DNA of 64,000 bases from AV40 sp963817335 (GTDB taxonomy: Bacteria > Verrucomicrobiota > Verrucomicrobiia > Chthoniobacterales > UBA10450). Shown piece by piece: positions 51,465-60,546 of this stretch. The stretch is from NCBI GenBank assembly GCA_963817335.1, contig CAWFNX010000005.1, positions 372,001 to 436,000 of the forward strand. The letters are read 5' to 3'. A model generated the notes under the pieces. It was not told where the DNA came from. It was given only the letters and a program-made list of their open reading frames with translations, and searched no databases. Numbering within the stretch: position 1 is the first letter of the stretch; each line of letters opens with the position of its first letter. Position numbers and translations under genes: made by a program.

Positions 51465-52987
51465 TTCTCGAGCTGTCGCAATTTGAGGTAGATCGTCAGC
51501 ATCAGGATTCCGATCGCCACGATGCTCGCGGCGAGCCCGTACTGTCTGAATTTGTATTCCTGGCGTGCGTTGTTGGTCAGTTCTTCAGATTTTTGGATGG
51601 CTTGCTCACCTGTCGCGGCAACCTGCTGAAAACTATTTCGACTGAACGAGTGCACATAAGTTCGCGATTTCTTCAGAGTGTCACTCAATTCGGTTAACTG
51701 GTTGCTGATTGGTTCGATATCCAGACCGCGGGCCGCGAATTTTTCCGAATCGGCACTAAGGCGTTTCCGCGCTTCATCCATCTCAGCAATTGTGTGGTGA
51801 AAGTAATCCGCGGTTTGGATGCAATCGGGATTGTCTTTTGCGTTTTGGCGGTGGCAATCGCCGCACAAACCGCCGGTCGCGGTCGACAGCATAGCGTCAC
51901 TGGTTTTGACAATATTGTGGTTGCCGTGGCATTTGCCGCATTCCGGCCAGTTGTGTTGATCGAAAGCCTGTTTGTGTTTGCTGCCATCGAACAGGCTGGC
52001 GTTTGCGGAGTGGCAGATACTGCAACTCTTGCTCACCTGGGCGACACCGGGCGGGCTGGCTGCGTGATTGCCATGACACGTATTGCAGCGCGGCGCGCCG
52101 AGATCGCCACGGGCCAGCGCTTTGCCGTGAATGCTTTCGCGGTATTCCGCCAGTTGCGTTGTCGGGAGAGGCGAACCATCGGCGCGCGTGATACCGGCCA
52201 TCACGGTGGCGTTCGCGTGACAGGCGCCGCAGGTCTCAGGCACGCGTTGCGCATAAACTTTCGATTGAGGATCCTTCGCCGGTCGAATTCCGTGAACTCC
52301 ATGGCAGCTGACACAGGACGGGGCGCGATCATCGTGAAGATCGAGAAGTCGATGGCCATGCGGGCTGGTCTTGAATTTCGCGAGCTGGTCTGTCGGCAGC
52401 GCCGGATTGAAGTCGTGCATTTTCGCCGGATCGGCGTGGCACCGCGCGCAGAACTGGACGACCCACGCGCGATTCTTGTCTCGATCTTTCTCGGGCCACT
52501 CTTTGACCTGATCATGACCAAGATCGGCGGTGGGATCGCCGCCGTGACAACCGGCACAGGAAAGGCCCTGACGAAAATGAACATCTTCTACCAGCTCCTT
52601 CAGATTCATGTGTGATGGCGCAGCTCCAGCTGGCGCGAGTACAAAGAGAGTGTCGGCGCCTTGATTCGCCGAATCGCTGTGACAAAGAACGCAGTTATTC
52701 TGGAGCAACAGCTCCATCTTCTGCGAACTCAATTTTAGCTCGAGCAGGATCGACAAGTGCTCGGCACGCGAAATTGTTTCCTTTTCAACATCGCGATTGA
52801 GCAGTTCTTTGATATTGTCGTTGAGCCCATCGAAATAATTTCGCTGCTCCGGTGTAATGATGGCATTCCCGTGTTCGTCCTTGGCGTCCAGCATCGCCGC
52901 AAGCCTTGGCGATGTTTTCGCTGGCGTTTGACCTGCGGCGAAGGCAGCCGCCGAGAACAATACGAGGCCGGCCAGGATCGTTCTCAT
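51461..52987 (-). CDS. Membrane-anchored nonaheme cytochrome c
   Basis: The 508-residue protein has a signal peptide (cleaved after about residue 18), nine CxxCH heme sites (CVLCH, CAGCH, CARCH, CVSCH, CGACH, CNTCH, CSICH, CGKCH, CGDCH), a helical region and a C-terminal membrane helix (about 480-498). The cluster encodes cytochrome b and Rieske proteins but no cytochrome c1, and this gene follows cytochrome b with an ATGA overlap. It is therefore the likely electron acceptor from the Rieske centre. It is not NrfA-like: no CxxCK site was seen. Confidence 0.9.
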   Translation of the reverse strand: MRTILAGLVLFSAAAFAAGQTPAKTSPRLAAMLDAKDEHGNAIITPEQRNYFDGLNDNIKELLNRDVEKETISRAEHLSILLELKLSSQKMELLLQNNCVLCHSDSANQGADTLFVLAPAGAAPSHMNLKELVEDVHFRQGLSCAGCHGGDPTADLGHDQVKEWPEKDRDKNRAWVVQFCARCHADPAKMHDFNPALPTDQLAKFKTSPHGHRLLDLHDDRAPSCVSCHGVHGIRPAKDPQSKVYAQRVPETCGACHANATVMAGITRADGSPLPTTQLAEYRESIHGKALARGDLGAPRCNTCHGNHAASPPGVAQVSKSCSICHSANASLFDGSKHKQAFDQHNWPECGKCHGNHNIVKTSDAMLSTATGGLCGDCHRQNAKDNPDCIQTADYFHHTIAEMDEARKRLSADSEKFAARGLDIEPISNQLTELSDTLKKSRTYVHSFSRNSFQQVAATGEQAIQKSEELTNNARQEYKFRQYGLAASIVAIGILMLTIYLKLRQLEK

Positions 52988-54339
52988 TCAGCGGTCTCCC
53001 GATTACCGCGGCCAAGGAGGTACATCGCCACAATCACGATCGCTGCCGCGCCCGCTGAAATGAGAGCGGCGAGCAAGTAGGAGAATCCCAGCAGGCCGTG
53101 AAGTGATACGTGCAAAAGCACTGCGCCGGTCAAAATGAACCACCGATGTTCGAACCGCCAGACGCGCATGATCACCACAACTGCTCCGGCAATAAGGGTC
53201 CACAACGCGCACACATGGGCGACTCTTTGAAGCGACGCGGGATCGTCGTTTCCGGCTTTGGCCCCGATGTCCCAACCCATCAATGTCAGGTAGGTGAGGA
53301 AGAGGATTGCGGCCCAGCCGAAATCCGTGAAGGCCGGCGACTGCATGTTCCGGTAGGCCCGCCGATCCAGCCACGGAATGATCGCCCAGATGCCGAGCAG
53401 GATGGCGATTACAAACAAGCAGACCTGCGGTCCTTCGAGGCTGAACAAGTGCGGAGGAAATTCTTTGAGAAGTTGATATTCCCACAAGAAATACCATTCC
53501 GGTTTGATTCCCGGATAGGCGGGGGCGAACGGATCGGCCTTCTCGCCAAGTTCCCAGTCCATTCCTGGAATTCCCGGCCCGTAGGGAAGAAAAACCGCGA
53601 GGGTTACCAGCAACATCAAACACGCAAACCACAACAACAGATCGCGTAGCGCGAAGCTCGGGAAGAATTTCATCCCGCGCGGCGCCGTGGTTGCGCCCAC
53701 GGGCGGCGCCATCCCCTGGCGTTGGATCAGCAACAGGTGCAATCCAATAACGCCGACAAATGCCAGCGGCAAAATCACGACGTGTCCGGCGAAAAACCGG
53801 TAGAGCGTGTTAATGGTGACATCGTGGCCGCCCCGCAGAACCTGCAACATCCAGTCGCCTAACAACGGCACGGAACTGACGATGTTGGTGCCGACCGTTG
53901 TCGCGAAGTAGGCGAGCTTGTTCCACGGCAACAAATAACCGGAAAACCCAAAGCCCAGGGTCAATAAAAACAACAGATAGCCGGAAACCCACGTTATCTC
54001 GCGGGGTGGGCGATACGCCTTCAACATCATGGTGCTGAACATGTGGAGCACCAGCGAAATAATCATCAGGTGGGCGCTCCAACTGTGAATTGATCGGATC
54101 AGCCATCCGAACGGAACTTTTGTGGTCAGGAACCGGATGCTTTCGTAGGAGGTAGCTTCACCGGGCTGATAATACATCAGCAGCAACACACCGGTGATGA
54201 TCTGGACGACGAAGAAAAACATCGTCACGCCACCGAGATAGTACCAGCCCATCCAATGCGAGCCGATGGGCACTTCCTTGTGCCGCAAAAATTCGAACAG
54301 GGGCGTTAGTTGATAACGTCGATCGATCCAGCCCATCAA
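52984..54339 (-). CDS. Cytochrome b, b6-type, fused N- and C-domains
   Basis: The 451-residue protein contains both the four-helix heme domain and the subunit IV-like domain of bc complexes. Heme ligands are His85/His186 and His99/His201. The 14-residue spacing between His186 and His201 is b6-type, not mitochondrial. The Qo site PEWY is present (KPEWYFLWEYQ). The position of the heme-ci cysteine of b6f is Phe here, so no covalent third heme is expected. A C-terminal extension of two to three helices follows. It oxidises quinol and passes electrons to the Rieske protein. Confidence 0.95.
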   Translation of the reverse strand: MMGWIDRRYQLTPLFEFLRHKEVPIGSHWMGWYYLGGVTMFFFVVQIITGVLLLMYYQPGEATSYESIRFLTTKVPFGWLIRSIHSWSAHLMIISLVLHMFSTMMLKAYRPPREITWVSGYLLFLLTLGFGFSGYLLPWNKLAYFATTVGTNIVSSVPLLGDWMLQVLRGGHDVTINTLYRFFAGHVVILPLAFVGVIGLHLLLIQRQGMAPPVGATTAPRGMKFFPSFALRDLLLWFACLMLLVTLAVFLPYGPGIPGMDWELGEKADPFAPAYPGIKPEWYFLWEYQLLKEFPPHLFSLEGPQVCLFVIAILLGIWAIIPWLDRRAYRNMQSPAFTDFGWAAILFLTYLTLMGWDIGAKAGNDDPASLQRVAHVCALWTLIAGAVVVIMRVWRFEHRWFILTGAVLLHVSLHGLLGFSYLLAALISAGAAAIVIVAMYLLGRGNRETAE

Positions 54340-54364
54340 ACCGCCGCCCTTTGGCTCATTGTTG

Positions 54365-54844
54365 TCAGGCGTGTTGTTCAGAAATAATGATGCTGCCGTC
54401 GGGTTGACGTTGGGCGACGTACTTGGTGAGCGGTTGAGGAGGTGGCCCGGACAATACCCGGCCGTTCATGTCGAACCGGCCGTCGTGACACGGGCACCAC
54501 ATGATGGATTGGCCTGGCAAATAGGTGATGGTGCAGCCCTCGTGCGTGCACTTGGCGCCGAACGCGAACAACTGGTCCTGTGATTGCAAAACAATCACGC
54601 GCTGTCCGCTTACCGGGACGATAACGAATTTATTTTGCTCGAGCTTGGCCGCTTCATCGCGCGTCAAATGCGTCGGTCCGGTCGGTCCGGTTTGTGGCAG
54701 CGGTTTTAAATAGCGAATAACCGGATACGCGACGCTCGCCACCCAGGCTAACGCGCTAGCGCCCAAAAGCAGATCGACGAAACGGCGTCTAGACGTTCCG
54801 CGGCTGGAAGCGGCCTCTCCCTCCATCGCAAGTTTTCTATTCAC
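54365..54844 (-). CDS. Rieske iron-sulfur protein
   Basis: The 159-residue protein has a twin-arginine-like anchor (SRRRFVDLLLGA) and the [2Fe-2S] Rieske motifs CTHEGC (Cys99, His101) and CPCHDGRF (Cys117, Cys119, His120). It accepts electrons from quinol at the Qo site of the cytochrome b encoded 25 bases downstream. The start at 54844 is the first ATG; an alternative at 54826 exists (MEGEAASS). Confidence 0.94.
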   Translation of the reverse strand: MNRKLAMEGEAASSRGTSRRRFVDLLLGASALAWVASVAYPVIRYLKPLPQTGPTGPTHLTRDEAAKLEQNKFVIVPVSGQRVIVLQSQDQLFAFGAKCTHEGCTITYLPGQSIMWCPCHDGRFDMNGRVLSGPPPQPLTKYVAQRQPDGSIIISEQHA

Positions 54845-54905
54845 TTGCCGCTGTTACAGCAAGCGTTTAGTGGCAGTCCCCCGAGACATTTGAAACCGGG
54901 AGCGC

Positions 54906-56333
54906 TCAGCATTTTTTCGGAAGTTGTGACGCCAAGTATCTCTGAATTCCGACCGCCGCGGCGCGCGCGTCCCGCACCGCGCGGACAACCAAATCAGGGC
55001 CCCGGACGAGGTCTCCGCCGGCGAATATCCCGGGCACGCTGGTCATTTGATTTGAATCAACGACGACGCCACCCCATTTGTTCACTTCGATCTTATCGGA
55101 GTTGCCCGCCGCAAAAACTGGGACCGGGTCGAAACCGTAGGCCACCAGAACGACGTCCACCGGAATCGTGAACTCCGAATTTGGAATAACCTGCGGTTTG
55201 CGGCGGCCCTTCGGGTCGGGTTCGCCGAGCTCCATTCGGACGCACCGTGCTTCTGAGATTCCACCGTTGAGTCCGGCCGACAACGCAATCGCGTTGGTCA
55301 GAAACCGGAACTCCGCGCCTTCTTCAATCGCATTCAAGTACTCACGGCGACTGCCCGGCATGTTTTCCAGGTCGCGCCGATAAATGCAAATCGCTTCGCG
55401 CGCGCCGCTACGAAGAGAAGTGCGCAGGCAATCCATCGCAGTGTCGCCGCCACCCAAGACCGCAACGCGCTTTCCATGAACATCGATCGGCGCTCCCTCG
55501 GATGCCCGAAGGTTTTTCTGAATCAGGAAGGGCAGCGCGCGATGTACTCCTTTTAGATCGGCTCCCGGAATGTCGAGCTCTTTTGGTTTTTGGGCGCCGA
55601 TTGCGAGAAACACCGCATCGAATTGCTCGCGCAATTTCGGCAATGGGATGTCGCGGCCGATTGTCACGCCGCAGCGAACCGTTACCCCGCCTCGGTCAAG
55701 TAGATCAAACCGCCGCTGCACAATTTGTTTCTCGAGCTTGAACGACGGAATGCCATTCACCAACAATCCGCCAGGACGGCCTTGTGCTTCGAAAATGGTC
55801 ACGGCGTAACCGAGTTTCGACAATTCGTCCGCGCAAGCAATCCCTCCAGGGCCGCTGCCGACCACAGCAACCTTGAATCCATTGAACGGCGCCACCTGCG
55901 GATTCGCTGATTCATGCGCGAAGGCGTAATCGTTGATAAATTTCTCAATTGGTCCGATGGCGACCGGTTCGCTGCGCGCGTTCAAGATGCATGCTCCTTC
56001 GCATAGCCGGTCCTGCGGACAAACGCGGCTGCAGATCTCGGGCATATTGCTGGTCGTTTGCGACAATGCAGCCGCCTCCAGAAATTTGCCGTCGGCAGTG
56101 AGCGCCAGCCATTCCGGGATACGGTTTGAAAGCGGGCATCCTTCTTGTACGCAGGGCGGATTAGGGCAATTGATACAGCGGCTGGCCTGTGCACGAACGG
56201 TTGCCTCGTCGTAGAGACTGTAGATTTCATCGAAATCACAGATCCGTTCTGACGCGGCGCGTTTGGCCGGTGCCTCACGCGCGATGTAACGCCAGTTGTG
56301 TTTTGGTGGCCAGGGTGCCGTTGCTGCTTCCAT
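54906..56333 (-). CDS. GltD-like NAD(P)H flavoprotein with iron-sulfur domain
   Basis: The 475-residue protein resembles the small subunit of glutamate synthase. The N-terminal domain (about 30-140) has Cys clusters CINCPNPPC and CSRVCPQDRLCEGAC for [4Fe-4S] centres. FAD-binding (VGSGPGGIACADEL) and NAD(P)-binding (VLGGGDTAMDC) motifs follow. No gltB large subunit is adjacent. Its position between the maturation genes and the bc genes may mean a role in electron input rather than glutamate synthesis, but this is inference. Confidence 0.85.
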   Translation of the reverse strand: MEAATAPWPPKHNWRYIAREAPAKRAASERICDFDEIYSLYDEATVRAQASRCINCPNPPCVQEGCPLSNRIPEWLALTADGKFLEAAALSQTTSNMPEICSRVCPQDRLCEGACILNARSEPVAIGPIEKFINDYAFAHESANPQVAPFNGFKVAVVGSGPGGIACADELSKLGYAVTIFEAQGRPGGLLVNGIPSFKLEKQIVQRRFDLLDRGGVTVRCGVTIGRDIPLPKLREQFDAVFLAIGAQKPKELDIPGADLKGVHRALPFLIQKNLRASEGAPIDVHGKRVAVLGGGDTAMDCLRTSLRSGAREAICIYRRDLENMPGSRREYLNAIEEGAEFRFLTNAIALSAGLNGGISEARCVRMELGEPDPKGRRKPQVIPNSEFTIPVDVVLVAYGFDPVPVFAAGNSDKIEVNKWGGVVVDSNQMTSVPGIFAGGDLVRGPDLVVRAVRDARAAAVGIQRYLASQLPKKC

Positions 56334-56410
56334 GATTACAGCTCAATGGTCGCAGGTGGCGTGATATGCACCGTGCGGCAATTGCCAAACCCTGTGCGTT
56401 TATTGATTCG

Positions 56411-58303
56411 CTAGGATGCGGATTCAGAAGGCCGCAGCGGAGGCGAAACCTCCGGTCGAGCGGCCGACGAATCAGCCGATGCAAAACTCCGCCAACTTTC
56501 GAGCGGAAGTAGCGCCACACAGATCAGCGCGAGCTGGCTGATCATGAAACCGAGCAGCCACGGAAATGCCTTTTGCATGAATCCGTAGGAATGCAGACCG
56601 ACTCCAAGCATGTTGACCCCAAACCAGGAGAAGCTGGTCACGATGTTTCCGAAGATTGCCATCACCATCAGTCCGCGTTGGCGAATGAATCCACCCCAGC
56701 GCGCATGCAAAATAATCGCGCACCAAAGAACGATCAGCACCGCGCCATTTTCCTTTGGATCCCAGCCCCAAAACCGTCCCCATGATTGGTCCGCCCAGAT
56801 TCCGCCGAGCACGGTGCCGACGAAACTGAACAACGTGGCAAAACACACGACTCCGTAAGTCATTCGGGCCAGCGAATCGGCAGTCTCCTTCTTCAGCGAG
56901 CGCGTGAAAACGCCGCGCACGATATAGATAATTGCGAGCATTCCGGCGAGGAACATCGCCGAATAACCGGTGGTAATCGCGACCACGTGCGTCGCCAGCC
57001 AGATATTGGTGTCGAGCACCGCTTGCAACATTTCCAACGTGTCACCGCTGCCGGCAAGATGGTGCGCGATAATCAACGTGACGAAACCGATCGCTCCGGC
57101 GCAGGCTGCGCCAATTCCATCGCGAAAAATGCGTTCCAGAATCAGCGAGACAATGACCGCGCCCCAGCCGATGAAAATCGCCGACGAATAAAGATTCGTC
57201 ACTGGCGGGCGTTCTTGCAGATACATCCGCGAAAACAGACCGAAGGTGTGGATGGCGAGCGCGAGCAACAACAGGTAAAACGCGGTGCGGTTGAGAGTTC
57301 GGCTCCAGCCAAGCCACGACGTGCACGCCAGCAAAAATGCCAGAATGTACAGCGCCATGCTTTGGCTGAACGGCTGCAACCGATTGAACAGAAATTCGAA
57401 CGACGACCGCTTCGCCGCGCTCGGCTGTTCTTTCGTGAACCAATTCGCAGCTAGATCGACATGTTGGTTAAATGTCGCGTGATCTTTGGCGCGATAGGCA
57501 TCGCCGATCTGCGCATATTCGAGAACGATCGGGTGAATTACGCCGGTAGCGACCGAATGCAGCAAGCCGTCGCCGACTGAATGCCAGGTGCTACTCTGAT
57601 CGAGAGGCGGAACGGCGAGGATATAAGCCATCTCTGAAATTTTCTCGTATTTTTGGATCAGCTCGGCCAGGTCGTTCAGTTTTGTCCGATCGAAATTCTC
57701 ACCGTGTTGCGCTTGAACGGCCGCTTTGGCCGCTCCCGGAACGTTTGCGATATAGGTTTTTAGTTCGGATGCGAAATTTTGGGTGCCCTCGAGCTGCACG
57801 CTGTTTTTCAAACGCTGATAGAGCACGAGCGCGTTCCGCAAATTCAGAATCGCGCTCTGATAAGCCGAACGTTGCACCGCTTCGAGTTTGTCCGCCTGAT
57901 CGCCTTGCTCTTCGATTTGTTTCAGGAAGGGCGAGAATTCGGTGAAGCTGAAATATTTTCGCTGACTCTGTTCCCAGCCGAACAAACCGAGGACTTCGTC
58001 ATTCTGGACCAGAAAAACCGGATACTGATCGGCGACCGGAGCATCGAAGAGAACATCGGTCAGCCATTCGATCGCACTTAAGGTGCGGCCGCTGTCGAGG
58101 CGGAGTTCCTGTTTTCCGTGAATGATTAGAAGCGAGTTACGGCCGACGGTGTCCAGCGGTTTGACCCGACCGCCAACGAGCACCGGTATCTTGCCGAACG
58201 TCGCCAGGTCGGCATCGCCTTTGGCTACCCGGGGCGGCATCCAGTTTCCGGCGATCCAGCCGGCCATTACCAGCAATACGATCAACGGTACGAATCGTTT
58301 CAT
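56411..58303 (-). CDS. ccsA: Cytochrome c maturation protein CcsA/ResC-like
   Basis: CcsA carries heme across the membrane and, with ResB, attaches it to apocytochromes c (System II). The 630-residue protein has a long N-terminal extracytoplasmic part (about 25-330, unlike the 300-residue plant form) and then a multi-helix domain with the WWD motif SWGRFWGWDPKE. ATG at 58303 overlaps the resB stop by ATGA. The many multiheme cytochromes in this cluster need such a system. Confidence 0.92.
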   Translation of the reverse strand: MKRFVPLIVLLVMAGWIAGNWMPPRVAKGDADLATFGKIPVLVGGRVKPLDTVGRNSLLIIHGKQELRLDSGRTLSAIEWLTDVLFDAPVADQYPVFLVQNDEVLGLFGWEQSQRKYFSFTEFSPFLKQIEEQGDQADKLEAVQRSAYQSAILNLRNALVLYQRLKNSVQLEGTQNFASELKTYIANVPGAAKAAVQAQHGENFDRTKLNDLAELIQKYEKISEMAYILAVPPLDQSSTWHSVGDGLLHSVATGVIHPIVLEYAQIGDAYRAKDHATFNQHVDLAANWFTKEQPSAAKRSSFEFLFNRLQPFSQSMALYILAFLLACTSWLGWSRTLNRTAFYLLLLALAIHTFGLFSRMYLQERPPVTNLYSSAIFIGWGAVIVSLILERIFRDGIGAACAGAIGFVTLIIAHHLAGSGDTLEMLQAVLDTNIWLATHVVAITTGYSAMFLAGMLAIIYIVRGVFTRSLKKETADSLARMTYGVVCFATLFSFVGTVLGGIWADQSWGRFWGWDPKENGAVLIVLWCAIILHARWGGFIRQRGLMVMAIFGNIVTSFSWFGVNMLGVGLHSYGFMQKAFPWLLGFMISQLALICVALLPLESWRSFASADSSAARPEVSPPLRPSESAS

Positions 58304-59454
58304 GCTGTTGCCCTCCGTTTTCGGGCGAAACCGACCAGATGAAAACCGAATTGCCAAAGCAACCCGGCGGCTACAATCACACACGCGACATATGGCGCGA
58401 GGAAGCTTGGATTGTGCACCACTTGGAGAATAGTCGCGCGATCGTCCTGTTGGAATCCAGCCTGATAAAATGTTTCGCCGCGATAACGCAACGGATGGTT
58501 CATGTAAATCAAAACGTCGCGGTTCACTGATCGCTCCGGATCGATCAACGTCACCTTGCTGGCAAAGTTCTTCGGGATCTCCGTGCCGGCGTATTTTTCG
58601 TGGGTGAATTTCTGCAAAGTGACGCTGTAGGGCTTGTAATAACGCGCCGTGCGCATGGCGATCTTCCAGGTGCGGCCGCCGCAGGAAAATGTTTGCGGTG
58701 CGCCGAGCGCGTCGGAAACCAGCCAGGTACCTAACGAGCCGCCGTCCTTCGGAAGAATTTCAATCGCCGCGGCCGGAACGTCGCGTTCGTCCTGCGCGGT
58801 CGTCCGCGGGACTGGTTCGACCGCAATCATCGCGCCCGGTCCCTGATTTGCGATCGGCTTGGCCGCGGGTCCACCATCGTTCAACATTTTCAACCGTGAA
58901 TTCTGATAGAAATTCCGGACGGCAATGCGGAATGGCAGACTCCAATGATCGATGGTCCGGTTCTTTTTCAGCACGCTCTCGGGAATCGCCGTGACTTGAT
59001 CAAGATCGTTGTCCGTGGTGTCGATGACGGCCAACTCCATGTGCTGCTGGTCTTCCGAATAATTTTTTGTGTCGCCGCGCTCGAGGCGCAGGTGACTTTC
59101 AACCGCGAACAAGTCGGTAAAAAGTCCGCCGGCGAGCATGATGATGAGCCCGGCGTGGGTGAGATGAATGCCGAACTTTTTCCAGGTCCAGCGAAAACGT
59201 TTCACGTGCGCCGCAATAAGGTTGACCAGCAATACCGCGCCGATCAGGTGACCTCCGGGAAAAATAGGAATTCGAAACCCGGTACCCTCGGCCGGCCACC
59301 AAACCAGCCAGCTTTGGAAATAGCGTTGCTGCGCTTCATGAATTCCGAGATGAACTTGGGCAAGGGTGCCGGCGAAAATGAGCGCCATCCCGGCCGCCAG
59401 ACAAACGATGGTCAGCTTCAGCGATGTCGTGAGATCGATGATTTTGCGAAGCAT
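58300..59454 (-). CDS. resB: Cytochrome c maturation protein ResB-like
   Basis: The 384-residue protein is the partner of CcsA in System II. Hydrophobic helices lie at about 10-30, 65-90, 95-115 and near the C-terminus (about 350-370), with a large extracytoplasmic domain between (RTIDHWSLPFRIAVRNFYQNS...). It overlaps ccsA by four bases and follows the lipoprotein gene by 2 bases. Confidence 0.9.
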   Translation of the reverse strand: MLRKIIDLTTSLKLTIVCLAAGMALIFAGTLAQVHLGIHEAQQRYFQSWLVWWPAEGTGFRIPIFPGGHLIGAVLLVNLIAAHVKRFRWTWKKFGIHLTHAGLIIMLAGGLFTDLFAVESHLRLERGDTKNYSEDQQHMELAVIDTTDNDLDQVTAIPESVLKKNRTIDHWSLPFRIAVRNFYQNSRLKMLNDGGPAAKPIANQGPGAMIAVEPVPRTTAQDERDVPAAAIEILPKDGGSLGTWLVSDALGAPQTFSCGGRTWKIAMRTARYYKPYSVTLQKFTHEKYAGTEIPKNFASKVTLIDPERSVNRDVLIYMNHPLRYRGETFYQAGFQQDDRATILQVVHNPSFLAPYVACVIVAAGLLWQFGFHLVGFARKRRATA

Positions 59455-59456
59455 GA

Positions 59457-60536
59457 TTAAAATCTGATCGATTGGATGAATTTTACAAAGTTAGGTTTTT
59501 CTTTTTCCACCGCGGCTCCGGATCCGGTCGCCTTGAAAAACCAAACGTGACTATCGCGTCGTGTCCAGGCGGCGAGTGTCCGCGCGTTCGCTCCGGCCAT
59601 GTCCACGGTCGAGAACGTGGCGTCGCCGCTTTTCAACGGCGCGACTTGCGTGGCTACTGCAGTCGGACTCATTGGCGGCAAACCAATTTGCTGACGCCAG
59701 CGATTTACGTTATCGGCATCGCTTCCGCCTTCGCCGGGAAACGTAACGATCGAGATGTCGACCTTATTGTCATTCGCCCCGGCACTGAAACTGGCATAGC
59801 GCATCGATGATGGCGGAACTTCGCTCCAACCTTCGGGCGTTTTCCATTTGATTTGGGGATTGGGTGCGCCCGCCATCGGCGGCGCGCCGCTCGCCGTCTC
59901 GGGAGATTTGCTGCCGCCTTGGGTGTTGCAAACCGCGGCAACCCATTTGATGAAATCGGCTTTCTGCGATTCGGTCAACGCGTCGTTGCCGCGGATCTTG
60001 AAAAATAATGTCGCTCCGCCCGTCGATGTCATTCCGGCAATGATTCTCCCATCTTTCGCGGGATCGGCGCCGTTTGGCAGGCCGGCCAGGTCGACGACTG
60101 TGACGTCGCCGATCGAGGTCGTGAGATGTTGCGCGATTTGCTTGAGCTTGTCTTGGTTGACTGGCGGTTGTCCGATTTGTGACAACCAGCGATTTACGTT
60201 TTCAAGGACGTTGCCAGCGGAGCTACCGAGACTAACGAACGAAATGTCGGCCGCGGCCCCGTTGTCCCCTTTGACCAGAAAACTCGCCTGCCGCATTTGC
60301 GAAAGAGGCTGCGGTTGCCAGTTCGGCGGAGTCGGGACTGATGCGGTGGAGGTGGTTGGCGCCATGCCACCCGGCATTGAGGGCGAAGGCGCATTGGCCG
60401 GCATCGCGTTCTGTTGGTCGGGAGCGGATTCTTCCAATGGCGCTTTGGAAACGCGATAAACCTTGATCTCAGAATTTTTTTGGCAGCCCGCAACGAGTGC
60501 GCTCAACCCCGCCACAAAAATCACAAACCCTCTCAT
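59457..60536 (-). CDS. Lipoprotein with duplicated domain (unknown function)
   Basis: The 359-residue protein has a lipoprotein signal (LVAGCQ, Cys about residue 17), a Pro/Ser-rich linker, and two similar domains (about 75-195 and 235-355), each with a conserved pattern like SFVSLGS/SIVTFPG, NVNRW, QIG-PP and a C-terminal IRG/ATG motif followed by FIKW/FVKF. No known family is recognised. It sits between the heptaheme cytochrome and resB genes, with 10 and 2 bases of space, so it is part of the operon. Lgt at 7039 would modify it. Confidence 0.7.
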   Translation of the reverse strand: MRGFVIFVAGLSALVAGCQKNSEIKVYRVSKAPLEESAPDQQNAMPANAPSPSMPGGMAPTTSTASVPTPPNWQPQPLSQMRQASFLVKGDNGAAADISFVSLGSSAGNVLENVNRWLSQIGQPPVNQDKLKQIAQHLTTSIGDVTVVDLAGLPNGADPAKDGRIIAGMTSTGGATLFFKIRGNDALTESQKADFIKWVAAVCNTQGGSKSPETASGAPPMAGAPNPQIKWKTPEGWSEVPPSSMRYASFSAGANDNKVDISIVTFPGEGGSDADNVNRWRQQIGLPPMSPTAVATQVAPLKSGDATFSTVDMAGANARTLAAWTRRDSHVWFFKATGSGAAVEKEKPNFVKFIQSIRF

Positions 60537-60546
60537 CGCCCGAATA

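Noticed and set aside
51461..52987. Nonaheme protein as nitrite reductase or hydroxylamine oxidoreductase
   Set aside because: No CxxCK site or catalytic pattern of NrfA or HAO was seen, and the context is a bc/oxidase operon.
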